Source of the DNA: an uncultured Rhizobiaceae group bacterium
GTDB taxonomy: Bacteria; Pseudomonadota; Alphaproteobacteria; Rhizobiales; Rhizobiaceae
DNA length: 64,000 nucleotides
Direction of reading: 5' to 3'
NCBI GenBank assembly: GCA_947501445.1
Contig: CANMVS010000021.1
Span: 1 to 64,000, forward strand
In this document: piece by piece, positions 46,799-56,089 of the stretch
Numbering within the stretch: the stretch's first letter is position 1
Layout: the number at the start of each line of letters is the position of its first letter
The notes under the pieces: generated by a model
Told to the model about the DNA's origin: nothing
The model's input: only the letters and a program-made list of their open reading frames with translations
Database searches by the model: none
Position numbers and translations under genes: made by a program

Positions 46799-47305
46799 TT
46801 ACCGGCAGTTTTCAATTTCTTTCAGTGCAGCCGTCACGCCGGAAAGCGAAAAATCGTAGGAGGTTTTTGTGCCGCGGCGCGATGTCGCCTTGATACTCAT
46901 TGATGATCCGGCGCGCATGGCACCCACCAGTGCTGGTTCTTCGGCGGCATTTTCGACCCAGGCAGAATCATTCTTGGTGAACAGTACAAAGTTCTTGCCG
47001 TCAACAATCACGGTGACTTTGGACCCATCCTGCAACGTGTAACCCATCTTTGCCTGAGGTTCGTAGCTGATGTTCTGACCTGGCCTTTGTGAAATCAGAA
47101 AGAATATGTCCCCGTGATTCACATTGGCAGGTGCCTTATTTGTCGGCAGCGACAGGATATAGCAAACCTTGCCATTGGGCGCCTGATAAGAATAGGCACC
47201 CCATGCGTTAAATTGCTTGATGAGCGTCGGCGCTGATTGCGCCATAGCAGCGCCTGCCATAGCGATTGACAGGACAAGTGCGGTCACTAACTTCTTCAAA
47301 ACCAT
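46799..47305 (-). CDS. Invasion-associated locus B family protein
   Basis: 168 residues with a signal peptide (LKKLVTALVLSIAMAGAAMA, cut before QSAP) and one IalB domain. Marks are WGAYSYQAPNGKVCYILSLP, FFLISQRP, and GSSMSIKATSRRGTKTSYDF with a C-terminal Cys that may pair with the earlier one. Named after a Bartonella virulence protein, but the family is widespread in free-living Rhizobiales as a periplasmic protein of unknown role. Start at ATG 47305; 24 extra codons upstream are unsupported. Confidence 0.88.
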   Translation of the reverse strand: MVLKKLVTALVLSIAMAGAAMAQSAPTLIKQFNAWGAYSYQAPNGKVCYILSLPTNKAPANVNHGDIFFLISQRPGQNISYEPQAKMGYTLQDGSKVTVIVDGKNFVLFTKNDSAWVENAAEEPALVGAMRAGSSMSIKATSRRGTKTSYDFSLSGVTAALKEIENCR

Positions 47306-47552
47306 AATAAACCTACCGGTTGTCTCCATTGCCTTCTTGCAGAAGGCCTTGCCTTGAACATGCTGATTTGGCAACAATTTGATTCAATTTGCGCAAATAC
47401 CGGTTACCAAACCGTCAACAGATGGCGCAATAGTTAAAGATTGGTCGGTATTTTGGGGATATTGAGGCGGATTTCAACCATACGACGAATACTTCGCTGC
47501 CGGTTTGGAGCGAATCGAACCATGGAAGCGTAATTCGGCAGATGCATATCGG

Positions 47553-47930
47553 CTATTGTTCGGCAGGCTCCTCAAGTGCCTGTCGGGCGGCAATGTAATG
47601 CGCGGGGGTCATGTGACTACGGACCGCTGCTATAGCCGCCGCCAAAACCGCCATATCATCCGAGAAGCCAACGAAGGCGAGAAAATCAGGTAGGGCGTCG
47701 AGCGGCAGGACAAAATAAGCCAGCGCGGCAAGTAAAATTCCGCGCACCCGGGTTGGTGTTTGCGGATCGAGCGCGCAAAAATAGGCGGCAACAACATCTT
47801 CGGAAAATGGGATTTGCTTTGCGGCGCGGCGCATCGTGTTCCAGAATCCGTCAAGAACCCGTTTCTTTTGCCCGTGCCTTGTTTGCTCATCACCCGGCAC
47901 AAGAATTTCGCCAATATTGACGTCAACCAT
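47553..47930 (-). CDS. YkvA-like DUF1232 protein
   Basis: 125 residues with the DUF1232 core: ALAYFVLPLDALPDFLAFVG (YFVLP-DxxPD hallmark) and FSDDMAVLAAAIAAV, which form one or two membrane-associated helices. Function unknown. The start at ATG 47930 has GAGG six to seven bases upstream; longer in-frame starts run up to 48014 and would come within 4 bp of phhB. Confidence 0.82.
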   Translation of the reverse strand: MVDVNIGEILVPGDEQTRHGQKKRVLDGFWNTMRRAAKQIPFSEDVVAAYFCALDPQTPTRVRGILLAALAYFVLPLDALPDFLAFVGFSDDMAVLAAAIAAVRSHMTPAHYIAARQALEEPAEQ

Positions 47931-48017
47931 CGCTCGCCTCATGTCAGTGTCTGCAACAATGCTTAAGGGACGTTGCATTCCATACAATATGGCTCCTATG
48001 GCCGGTTTGTTCAAGTT

Positions 48018-48317
48018 TTACGTGATGTTGGCGGCCCTGTTCATGGCTTTCGCCAGCTTGAAGTCGAGCGTGGTCAAACCACCGGTATCATGGGTCGTAA
48101 GCACAATGTCGACGCGGTTGTATACATTAAACCATTCAGGGTGGTGGTTGAGTTTTTCTGCCGACAGAGCACTGCGCGTCATGAAGCCGAAAGCCTCGCT
48201 GAAATTCCTGAATCGAAAAGTGGCCTGTATGGCCTTGGCATCATCGCGCAATGTCCAGCCTGCCAATTCGGCTAGTTGGCGTTGTGCCTCGTGCCGGTCT
48301 ATCTCAGTAAACTCCAT
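48018..48317 (-). CDS. phhB: Pterin-4a-carbinolamine dehydratase
   Basis: Dehydrates 4a-hydroxytetrahydropterin to recycle pterin cofactor. 99 residues, the family length. The active-site histidines are in [14 protein letters not shown] and [10 protein letters not shown]. No aromatic amino acid hydroxylase is seen in the window, so the partner is unknown. GAGGAG precedes the ATG. Confidence 0.93.
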   Translation of the reverse strand: MEFTEIDRHEAQRQLAELAGWTLRDDAKAIQATFRFRNFSEAFGFMTRSALSAEKLNHHPEWFNVYNRVDIVLTTHDTGGLTTLDFKLAKAMNRAANIT

Positions 48318-48405
48318 GATAATTCTCCTCAGACTGGTGAAGCTGCCAATTCAAGTGCCGCTACAAATACGAGGACGCCACGCAATCTGGACACGCAAGA
48401 ATATT

Positions 48406-48837
48406 CTACTCAGGCCTGATCACGATTGGACTATCAACTGCGCCGATGAAAACAGCCAGAATACGCAAGGGAACAGATCCTGTGTTTTTGCCATTATGCC
48501 ACACATTGACAGCCTCCAGCATTGCTTCCCCCTGACGGTAGGTTTTCGAGACTTCATCAGGATAAGTGACGGTAACCTCCCCTTCCAGGACGTAACCGTA
48601 GGTGGGATTGGGATGCCGATGCATGCCTGTTTCTTCACCGGGCATCAGGCTGACGATCATTGATGTTATCTGTGCCTGATCATCCTGCGGATACTGAAGC
48701 GGTTGACCGAGGTTGGTTTTGGTTTCATCAAGCAACGGCAGCACTTTGACATAGTCTTCGGCGGCAACATATTGTGTCAATATGCCAAGTGCCAGCAAGG
48801 CAATTGTCATGCGTCGGAATATGGCGTTCAGGCGCAT
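48406..48837 (-). CDS. Exported cupin-domain protein
   Basis: 143 residues. A signal peptide (RMTIALLALGILTQYVAAED) precedes a single cupin barrel. The metal-site motifs are GMHRHPNPTYGYVLEGEVTV and the final His in VNVWHNG. Small exported cupins of this kind have no defined reaction. AAAGGAC precedes the ATG. Confidence 0.85.
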   Translation of the reverse strand: MRLNAIFRRMTIALLALGILTQYVAAEDYVKVLPLLDETKTNLGQPLQYPQDDQAQITSMIVSLMPGEETGMHRHPNPTYGYVLEGEVTVTYPDEVSKTYRQGEAMLEAVNVWHNGKNTGSVPLRILAVFIGAVDSPIVIRPE

Positions 48838-48858
48838 TATGGCGTCCTTTAATGTTGG

Positions 48859-49455
48859 TCAGTCGCCAGACGCCACTGTGTAGCTCTTGTCTGCGACAGC
48901 CTGGGGCACTGGTACAATGCCCTTCGACAGCGGATATATCTCTTCTGTGACATAGGGGCCACCACCGACCGCCTCCCGAGAAGACAGAACAACAAATTGA
49001 CCGACGGTAAAGGGGCCGACGTGAAAATTGCTCCGCTGGGACAGATATTCCACCACATCGCGTACCCGCGGATTTCTCAACCGCGCCAGCGTTACATGGG
49101 GGGTAAACCGGCGTGGATCGGGGCGCAGTTCAAGTCTTTGGCAAAGGCGCTCAATTTCCCCCTGCAATGCCATGAGATCCGGTGAAGCAGAGACACCAGC
49201 CCAAAGAGAATGCGGTTTTTTGGAACCGAATGAACCCATTCCGACCAGAGACAGCTCAAAGGCCGAGCGCCTTATACGATCGAGCGCATTGACAAGTTCA
49301 TCTGCTGTCGGTGCGTCCACATCGCCAATAAACCTCAATGTTATGTGGTAGTTTTCAACATCTATCCAGCGGGCGCCGTGCAGACCACCGCGTAAAAGCG
49401 ACAGGCTTAGCGCGGCTTCGCGCGGAATCTCGAGGGCAACAAACAAACGCGGCAT
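48859..49455 (-). CDS. thpR: RNA 2',3'-cyclic phosphodiesterase (2H family)
   Basis: 198 residues of the LigT/ThpR 2H phosphoesterase family, once called 2'-5' RNA ligase. The two catalytic HxT motifs are YHITLRF (~residue 44) and FTPHVTLAR (~residue 125). ATG 49455 has GGGAGG right upstream and is preferred over a start 13 codons earlier. It lies 21 bp before the cupin gene. Confidence 0.92.
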   Translation of the reverse strand: MPRLFVALEIPREAALSLSLLRGGLHGARWIDVENYHITLRFIGDVDAPTADELVNALDRIRRSAFELSLVGMGSFGSKKPHSLWAGVSASPDLMALQGEIERLCQRLELRPDPRRFTPHVTLARLRNPRVRDVVEYLSQRSNFHVGPFTVGQFVVLSSREAVGGGPYVTEEIYPLSKGIVPVPQAVADKSYTVASGD

Positions 49456-49579
49456 GGCAGCCTCCCCGATTCGAATATAGCCCCAGCGAATCACGAGTGC
49501 CCGCCAAGGGCAAGTCCTGTTCGCCGAGAAAATTCAATTTCCGGTCAAAACATTCGTGAGCAAAGAGTGAATATTTCGA

Positions 49580-50230
49580 CTATTGGGCACTTTGCCCATT
49601 TATCTTTTTAATCAATGCTTCAGCGTGCGGCAAAAAACGCGAAACCATTATATCCACACCCTTCGGGTTGGGGTGCATGCCATCACCGATGTCAAGGCCG
49701 GGTTCTGCTGCAACGCCATCCAGAAAGAAAGGATACAGGGGCACGTCATATGTCTGTGACAGCTCGGGATAGATCGGGTTGAAGCGCTCCGCATATTCGG
49801 CTCCCATGTTGGGTGGTGCCAGCATGCCAACCAGCAATACGGCAATATTGCGTTCCTGAAGTCTGGTGATGATTGTATCAATATTCTGGCGGGTCTTTTC
49901 CGGACTCAAACCGCGCAGTGCATCATTGGCTCCCAATTCGAGCAATACTGCATCGGTACCGTCGGGAACAGACCAGTCCAGTCGCGCCAGACCGCTGGTG
50001 GTGGTATCTCCAGACACACCCGCATTGTTTATTGTGACATCAAAGCCCCTGTTTTTCAGCGCGGCCTCCAGTTTTGCAGGAAAAGCGTCAGACTGGGCGA
50101 GTTGATATCCGGCCATCAAACTGTCGCCAAACCCAACAATCTTGACCGTTTTTGCCCATGCGGATGGGGCCACAACGATGGAAATTGCCCAAAATAAGGC
50201 GAATATTTGTAAAGCGGCTTTAATTTTCAT
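49580..50230 (-). CDS. tesA: Periplasmic SGNH arylesterase/lysophospholipase
   Basis: 216 residues with a signal peptide (LQIFALFWAISIVVAPSAWA). The SGNH blocks are visible: I as VGFGDSLMAGYQL with the catalytic Ser, II as the Gly in AGVSGDTT, III as LGANDAL, and V as DGMHPNPKG with the catalytic His. It is a broad esterase/thioesterase of the periplasm. It is divergent from the ABC/FtsX pair, an order shared with E. coli tesA-ybbAP. Confidence 0.92.
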   Translation of the reverse strand: MKIKAALQIFALFWAISIVVAPSAWAKTVKIVGFGDSLMAGYQLAQSDAFPAKLEAALKNRGFDVTINNAGVSGDTTTSGLARLDWSVPDGTDAVLLELGANDALRGLSPEKTRQNIDTIITRLQERNIAVLLVGMLAPPNMGAEYAERFNPIYPELSQTYDVPLYPFFLDGVAAEPGLDIGDGMHPNPKGVDIMVSRFLPHAEALIKKINGQSAQ

Positions 50231-50311
50231 TGCTGGGTCCCTAAATCAATTGGCAGTCCGGGGAAGATCAACACCGATGATATCCGTTGATACATATAGC
50301 GAGCATTTGCA

Positions 50312-51019
50312 TTGTCAAAACCCATCATAGAATTAAAAAGCGCTGATTTGACGTTGGGCGACGGTGCTTCGTCTGTTCATGTACTCAAAAAAATGAACCT
50401 TGTCGTTACCACCGGTGAATCCGTTGGTATCGTTGGTCCGTCAGGATCCGGAAAATCAACGCTCCTGATGGTGCTGGCCGGGCTTGAACGCATAGACTCA
50501 GGCGAGATATTTATATCGGAACAGCCGATCCATGCCATGAGCGAGGATCAGGTTGCAGAATTTCGCGGCCGTAATGTCGGTATCGTCTTTCAGTCCTTCC
50601 ATCTGATTCCCAATATGACAGCACTTGAAAATGTTGCGGTTCCACTGGAACTTGCCGGGCGGACTGACGCCTTTGCCATAGCCCGCGAGGAGCTGGCGTC
50701 CGTCGGTCTTGCCGAACGGCTGACACATTATCCCGGGGAGCTGTCCGGTGGTGAACAGCAACGTGTTGCCATCGCGCGTGCGTTGGCGCCTTCACCCGCC
50801 ATGCTCATTGCAGATGAGCCAACCGGCAATCTTGATACCGAAACCGGTTCACAAATTGCCGATCTTCTGTTTGCCAAACAGGCCGAGCGCGGCATGACGC
50901 TGCTGCTTGTCACCCATGACACATCGCTGGCACAACGGTGCAGCCGACAGGTTCAGGTCCGCTCCGGAGAAATTTTAAGCGATGAAGCGCATGCAGTTGA
51001 AAAGGCTGCAGTAGCGTGA
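50312..51019 (+). CDS. ybbA: ABC transporter ATP-binding protein (YbbA/LolD type)
   Basis: 235 residues. Walker A GPSGSGKST, Q-loop VFQSFHLIPNMTALENV, signature LSGGEQQRVAIARALA, and Walker B MLIADEPTGNLD. Translation appears to start at TTG 50312 with only a weak GCGAG upstream. Its TGA stop overlaps the GTG start of the permease gene. With tesA it forms the known tesA-ybbA-ybbP cluster, of unclear transport role. Confidence 0.92.
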   Translation: MSKPIIELKSADLTLGDGASSVHVLKKMNLVVTTGESVGIVGPSGSGKSTLLMVLAGLERIDSGEIFISEQPIHAMSEDQVAEFRGRNVGIVFQSFHLIPNMTALENVAVPLELAGRTDAFAIAREELASVGLAERLTHYPGELSGGEQQRVAIARALAPSPAMLIADEPTGNLDTETGSQIADLLFAKQAERGMTLLLVTHDTSLAQRCSRQVQVRSGEILSDEAHAVEKAAVA

Positions 51020-53589
51020 CTGATGCGAGGCAAAACAAACGCCAAAGTGCGATGAACGGCCGGTTGGCTTTTCGACTGGCATTGCGCGAAATGCGCGGCG
51101 GACTATCGGGATTTTACATATTTCTGGCTTGTATTGCCCTGGGCACTGCAGCGATTGCGGGGGTGAACTCCGTATCACGCTCGATAACCAGTGCCATAAC
51201 CCAGGAAGGCCAAACCATTCTGGGTGGTGATATCCGATTTGAAATCCAGAACCGCACAGCCAGCAATGAAGAACTGGCTTTTCTTGCCGGGCAAGGCACG
51301 ATGAGCGCGACAACCAGTCTTCGCTCAATGTCGCGTTTGCCCGATGGTTCTGATCAGGCACTCGTGGAAATCAAGGCCGTCGATTCCAGATATCCGCTTT
51401 ATGGTGAGCTGATCACCGCACCAGTGCGCGAATTCGATACGCTCTATGGTGAGGTGGATGGTCGTTTTGGGGTTGCTGTCGCGCCGCTGCTGCTTGACAG
51501 GCTTGGCGTTGCGCTTGGTGACACGGTTTTGCTGGGCAACGCCAAATTCGAGCTGAGAGCATTAATAGAAACAGAGCCGGATGCGCTGTCTGATGGCTTC
51601 GGGTTTGCCCCGCGTTTGTTGATGTCTTCAGACGGGCTGGAGGCTGCAGGTCTGGTGCAAACAGGCAGTCTGGTTGAATATGCCTACAAGATCAGGCTGG
51701 CCGATGGGACGAGTGAAAATCAGGTTGCACTTTTGCGAAGCGATGCGGAGCGCCAGTTTCCATCCGCCGGTTGGTCAGTGCGCAGCAGAAGCAATGCAGC
51801 GCCGGCACTCAGCGCCAATATCACCCGGTTTTCGCAATTTTTGACGCTGGTCGGACTGACAGCACTGATTGTCGGAGGTGTTGGTGTTGCCAATGCGGTG
51901 CGCGCCTATCTGGATTCAAAAAGAAGCGTCATTGCAACGTTCAAATGCCTTGGCGCGTCGGGACGTTTTGTCTTCGGCGTCTATTTGCTTCAAATCCTGA
52001 TCATCACCACAATTGGCATTGCAATCGGCCTTGTGCTCGGTGCAGCCATGCCTATCGCCGCGGCATCTGCATTATCGGAAATCCTGCCCGTATCCACTGA
52101 GGCTGCGCTTTATCCCGATGCCTTGCTGCTGGCGGCTGTCTTTGGCTATCTCACAGCGCTTGCTTTTGCTGTTTTACCGCTTGGTCGGGCACGGGATGTA
52201 CCGGCAACGGCTTTGTTCAGGGAACAGGGGTTTGATGCCTCCGGGCTACCCAAAGCGCGCTATCTGATTGCTGGCGCGGTCCTGATTGCCATCCTGGCAG
52301 CGCTGGCCATATACACTTCCTACGATCGCTTTATCGCCAGTATTTTTCTGGGTGCAATTGCCGTTTCATTTGTCATTTTACGTGCTGTGTCCGTGCTGAT
52401 CGAATTGATGGCGCGCCGTGCCCCTGTGGTGAAATCGACAGCCCTGCGGCTGGCCATTGGCAATATTCACCGGCCCGGTGCCCTGACACCATCGGTGGTC
52501 CTGTCGCTTGGTCTTGGTTTGGCTTTACTTGTGACCCTGGCTCTGATTGATGGAAATCTGCGCCGCGAAATCAGCGGCAGTCTGCCAGAACGGGCACCGA
52601 ATTTCTTCTTTGTCGATATTCAAAGTGCAGAGGTCGATGCCTTTACCGCCCTGCTGCAAAAAGACGCCCCAAACGGCACAATTCAGCGCGTCCCCATGCT
52701 GCGTGGCCGGATTTTGGCCTTCAATGGGGTCGATGTGCGTGAAATCGACGTGCCGCCCGGTGGCGAATGGGTTTTGCGTGGTGATCGCGGTGTCACCTAT
52801 GAAGCGGAAATTCCACCAAATGCAAAACTGTCCGAAGGGCAGTGGTGGCCTGAGGATTATGCCGGTGAACCGCTGGTGTCCTTTTCAGCCGAAGAGGCCG
52901 GTGAATTGGGGCTAGCGCTCGGCGATACCATCACCGTCAATGTACTGGGCCGCAATATTACAGCCAGGATCGCGAATTTGAGGCAGGTTGAGTGGGAATC
53001 GCTCTCAATCAATTTTGTCATGGTGTTCTCACCAAATACATTTGCCGGTGCGCCTCACGCATGGTTGGCAACACTCAGTGATCCGGCGGCAAGCAGCGCT
53101 GAGGAGGCAAATGTATTGCGGGCCGTGACCAATGCATTTCCGACAGTCACAAGCGTTCGGGTCAAGGATGCGCTCGACGTTGTCAATCGACTTGTCGGTC
53201 AACTGGCAACGGCAATACGCGCTGCGGCTGCGGTTGCCCTCATCGCTTCCATCCTGGTGCTGTCGGGCGCTCTGGCTGCCGGCAATCGGGCACGTGCACA
53301 CGATGCCGTTGTCCTGAAGACGCTTGGGGCCACACGGCGCACACTCATTCGGGCCTTTTCCTATGAATATTTGATTTTGGGACTGGCGACCGCAGTGTTC
53401 GCGCTGTTTGCAGGCGGAATCGCGGCCTGGTTCGTTGTTTCGCAGATCATGTCGCTGCCATCGCAGTTTCTGCCCGATGTTGCGGTTGCAACGATTGTTG
53501 TGGCGCTGTTGCTGACCGTTGGCATCGGCCTTGCAGGTACCTGGCGGGTTTTAGGACAAAAAGCAGCGCCAGTATTGCGCAATTTGTAA
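51016..53589 (+). CDS. ybbP: FtsX-like permease (YbbP type)
   Basis: 857 residues with about ten predicted membrane spans in two FtsX modules. The first span follows LALREMRGG, and the second module begins around residue 250 with FLTLVGLTALIVGGVGVANA. A large periplasmic region (~500-700) and a C-terminal block with VLSGALAAGNRARAHDAVV follow. It starts at GTG 51016, overlapping the ATPase gene stop (GTGA), so the two are translationally coupled. Related systems extract or release lipids; the substrate here is unknown. Confidence 0.9.
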   Translation: MTDARQNKRQSAMNGRLAFRLALREMRGGLSGFYIFLACIALGTAAIAGVNSVSRSITSAITQEGQTILGGDIRFEIQNRTASNEELAFLAGQGTMSATTSLRSMSRLPDGSDQALVEIKAVDSRYPLYGELITAPVREFDTLYGEVDGRFGVAVAPLLLDRLGVALGDTVLLGNAKFELRALIETEPDALSDGFGFAPRLLMSSDGLEAAGLVQTGSLVEYAYKIRLADGTSENQVALLRSDAERQFPSAGWSVRSRSNAAPALSANITRFSQFLTLVGLTALIVGGVGVANAVRAYLDSKRSVIATFKCLGASGRFVFGVYLLQILIITTIGIAIGLVLGAAMPIAAASALSEILPVSTEAALYPDALLLAAVFGYLTALAFAVLPLGRARDVPATALFREQGFDASGLPKARYLIAGAVLIAILAALAIYTSYDRFIASIFLGAIAVSFVILRAVSVLIELMARRAPVVKSTALRLAIGNIHRPGALTPSVVLSLGLGLALLVTLALIDGNLRREISGSLPERAPNFFFVDIQSAEVDAFTALLQKDAPNGTIQRVPMLRGRILAFNGVDVREIDVPPGGEWVLRGDRGVTYEAEIPPNAKLSEGQWWPEDYAGEPLVSFSAEEAGELGLALGDTITVNVLGRNITARIANLRQVEWESLSINFVMVFSPNTFAGAPHAWLATLSDPAASSAEEANVLRAVTNAFPTVTSVRVKDALDVVNRLVGQLATAIRAAAAVALIASILVLSGALAAGNRARAHDAVVLKTLGATRRTLIRAFSYEYLILGLATAVFALFAGGIAAWFVVSQIMSLPSQFLPDVAVATIVVALLLTVGIGLAGTWRVLGQKAAPVLRNL

Positions 53590-53764
53590 CTGGTCTGGGG
53601 GGCTTGTGGTTAACTACCGTACGTCTTTAAGACAAAATGCTGATAAAATTGCGACTTCAGGCCTTGCCGTTGCCGCAATGAACCCTCATATTCACTACAT
53701 CTGTGCCCGGTTTGTAACAAATCGTGTACGCAATCGATGAAACGAAGCTATTTGAGAGGTGAAA

Positions 53765-54508
53765 ATGGCAAATCCTCGTGACTATCAGGTGCGCAGCCAG
53801 CAGGCAGGAGCGCAATCTGGTACTGTGATCGACGAAGGCCTAAGGTCCTATATGCTTCGGGTTTATAACCTGATGGCGATGGGACTGGCGATAACTGGTG
53901 TGGCTGCCTATGCGACATCGGAAATGGCAATTTCCGGCGGTCAGTTGACCCAATTCGGAAATCTGATTTTTGTCAGCCCATTGAAATGGGTTGTTATGCT
54001 GGCCCCACTTGGGTTGGTGTTTTTTCTGAGCTTTCGCATCCAGAAAATGAGCGTCAGTGCGGCACAGACAACATTCTGGATCTATTCCGGAATGATGGGC
54101 CTGTCCCTGGCATCGATATTCCTGGTGTTCACCGGCGAAAGTATCGTCCAAACGCTTTTTGTCACGGCAGCATCCTTTGGTGCCCTGTCGCTTTGGGGTT
54201 ATACAACCAAGCGTGACCTGACCGGAATGGGTTCGTTCCTGTTCATGGGTCTGATCGGCCTCATTCTCGCGATGGTCGTCAATATATTCCTGCAATCCAG
54301 CGCGTTGCAGTTTGCAATATCGGGGATTGGTGTTTTGATCTTTGCAGGCCTTACGGCCTATGACACGCAACAGATCAAAAACATGTATTATGAAGGCGAC
54401 GACAAGACGGTCGCTGGCCGTAAAGCGATTATGGGTGCGCTGCGCCTATATCTCGACTTCATCAATCTGTTCCTGTTCATGCTGCAGTTCATGGGCAACC
54501 GCAACTAA
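53765..54508 (+). CDS. Bax inhibitor-1/YccA family membrane protein
   Basis: 247 residues with seven predicted membrane spans and the BI-1 C-terminal signature GLTAYDTQQIKNMYYEGDD followed by MGALRLYLDFINLFLFMLQF. In other organisms the family forms a pH-sensitive calcium leak channel or modulates FtsH. GAGGTG lies just before ATG 53765. Followed by a terminator. Confidence 0.92.
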   Translation: MANPRDYQVRSQQAGAQSGTVIDEGLRSYMLRVYNLMAMGLAITGVAAYATSEMAISGGQLTQFGNLIFVSPLKWVVMLAPLGLVFFLSFRIQKMSVSAAQTTFWIYSGMMGLSLASIFLVFTGESIVQTLFVTAASFGALSLWGYTTKRDLTGMGSFLFMGLIGLILAMVVNIFLQSSALQFAISGIGVLIFAGLTAYDTQQIKNMYYEGDDKTVAGRKAIMGALRLYLDFINLFLFMLQFMGNRN

Positions 54509-54528
54509 AACGAAATGTTTTGTTTGAA

Positions 54529-54556
54529 AAAGGCGGCCTGCGGGTCGCCTTTTTTA
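54529..54556 (+). terminator. Rho-independent terminator after the Bax inhibitor-1 gene
   Basis: Stem AAAGGCG/CGCCTTT extended by GC pairs across a mismatch, with T7 after it, 20 bp past the stop. Confidence 0.85.
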
Positions 54557-54593
54557 TTGTCTTTGGGCGGTGTGTTCATAAGTGGGCTGAAGA

Positions 54594-55151
54594 ATGAGCA
54601 TTCTGATATGTGATGCGGAACTGGCAGATATTGATGCAATCACGGCGATCTATCGTGATGCAGTGGACAATGGGGTTGCGTCATTTGAGTTGTCGGCGCC
54701 CGATACTGGCGAAATGACGCGGCGGTTCTCAGCGCTGCGCGAGCAGAATTATCCCTACATTGTAGCAAGGGACGAGAAGGGCTGTGTGCTTGGTTATGCC
54801 TATGCCGGTGCTTATCGAACGCGTCCGGCCTATCGCTGGACGGTTGAGGATTCTGTCTATATCGCACCCGAAGCCCGCGGAAAGGGTATCGGCAAAGCAT
54901 TGCTCGAGGCCATTATCGTGCGGTGTTGTGATTTGGGGTTTCGACAGATGATCGCAATTATCGGTGGCAGCCAACCGGCCTCAGTTGCCCTGCACGCAGC
55001 AACGGGTTTTGAGTTTAGCGGTACATTGCGGGCAACCGGGTTCAAACATGGCCAGTGGCTGGATACGACAATCTATCAACGTCAACTTGGCAGCGGTGAC
55101 AGATCTGATCCGGATCCGGACGTGTACCCCGGCACTTTATTGGCGCCGTAA
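54594..55151 (+). CDS. GNAT acetyltransferase (phosphinothricin acetyltransferase-like)
   Basis: 185 residues. N-terminal IDAITAIYRDAVDNGVASFE, then VLGYAYAGAYRTRPAYRWTV and the acetyl-CoA site YIAPEARGKGIGKALLEAII, then the Pat-like SVALHAATGFEFSGTLRATG. The family acetylates phosphinothricin or methionine sulfone/sulfoximine analogues and related amino acids. It is monocistronic, between a terminator and a MITE-like element. Confidence 0.9.
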   Translation: MSILICDAELADIDAITAIYRDAVDNGVASFELSAPDTGEMTRRFSALREQNYPYIVARDEKGCVLGYAYAGAYRTRPAYRWTVEDSVYIAPEARGKGIGKALLEAIIVRCCDLGFRQMIAIIGGSQPASVALHAATGFEFSGTLRATGFKHGQWLDTTIYQRQLGSGDRSDPDPDVYPGTLLAP

Positions 55152-55156
55152 GTGCA

Positions 55157-55550
55157 AGAGCCTGTCTTTTTTAAATGGAAACATTTGACCGGGTGATTTT
55201 GGTCACTGACAAGACCTATCTTCGCTTCCGCGAAGATAGGTCCCGATCCCTTTTTGGCGCATTGTCCTATCGGAATACTGTTTCACATTTTTCCGGAAAT
55301 GCTTAAGGCGGATTGCACGCAGTGGTGTCATCCCACCACAAGTGCGAGCCAACACTGTCAGGGGGCAAAATCACCCGGCCCATTCATCGTGGAATTTCAA
55401 CTGTTTCTGCCTGTCAGGGGTGACGGAAAGTCGGCCCATCAACGTCGTTGCGCCGCTTGCCCGATGCACCACATCGCGCTGCGCGACGCGCCTAGCCGAG
55501 TGGACCGACTTTCCGCCATCAAATGCTTCCATTTAAAAAAGATAGGTTCT
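55157..55550. mobile_element. MITE-like element with ~32-bp terminal inverted repeats, family 2, copy B
   Basis: The ends 55157-55188 and 55519-55550 are inverted repeats with three mismatches (AGARCCTRTCTTTTTTAAAT core). They closely resemble the ends of copy A. Internal blocks shared with copy A in reverse orientation include ATTTTGGTC...TGACAAGAC, CCACCACAAGTGCGAGCCAA and GGGGGCAAAATC. Copy B has two extra segments of about 100 and 75 bp. One carries a perfect 13-bp hairpin (55213-55242) followed by T5. The right end supplies the TAG stop of the DUF2794 gene. Confidence 0.85.
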
Positions 55551-55959
55551 AACCCCGAACGAGTTTGGCTGATTTGTCGAAGACCTTGAGAACATTTTCC
55601 AGTTCCTGGCCGCGTTTGACAATCAGTCCGCTGGCGGCAATCACGCTGAATGCACCCTGTTTTCGCGCCAGCCTGGGGTCTTTTTCAATGCGAAAAACCG
55701 GTACTTCGCTGCTGCGTTGAAATACAGAAAAAACAGCCTTTTCCTTGAGGTGATCGATCGCATAGTCACGCCATTCGCCCTCACCGACTTTTAGTGAATA
55801 TATACGCAGGATGGCGTCAAGCTCGCGTCTGTGAAAGGTGATAGGCAGTTGTTGTTTGTTTTTTCGGAACTCTTTGAGATCAACCAGTACGGATGATGAT
55901 CCCCGATTGTGCTGTCCCGAATTTCCGCCCATATCTGTACCCTTGTGATCCTGTGACAC
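55549..55959 (-). CDS. DUF2794 family protein
   Basis: 136 residues. A polar N-terminus is followed by the DUF2794 core FHRRELDAILRIYSLKVGEG, WRDYAIDHLKEKAVFSVFQR, and FRIEKDPRLARKQGAFSVI. It is found almost only in alphaproteobacteria and has no known function. Its stop codon TAG overlaps the terminal repeat of the MITE-like element, so the last codon or codons may have been changed by the insertion. Confidence 0.88.
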   Translation of the reverse strand: MSQDHKGTDMGGNSGQHNRGSSSVLVDLKEFRKNKQQLPITFHRRELDAILRIYSLKVGEGEWRDYAIDHLKEKAVFSVFQRSSEVPVFRIEKDPRLARKQGAFSVIAASGLIVKRGQELENVLKVFDKSAKLVRG

Positions 55960-56089
55960 CAGTGTGCCAGAAGAATACGGAATTGCAAGTGTGACAATGG
56001 TGGACGAGCGCGCGTGCCCAATGGCGCCGATTCAGGCTGTTATCTGCTGATCGGGTGTGGCACCGCCGGGAAGACAGATGTACCGGATT

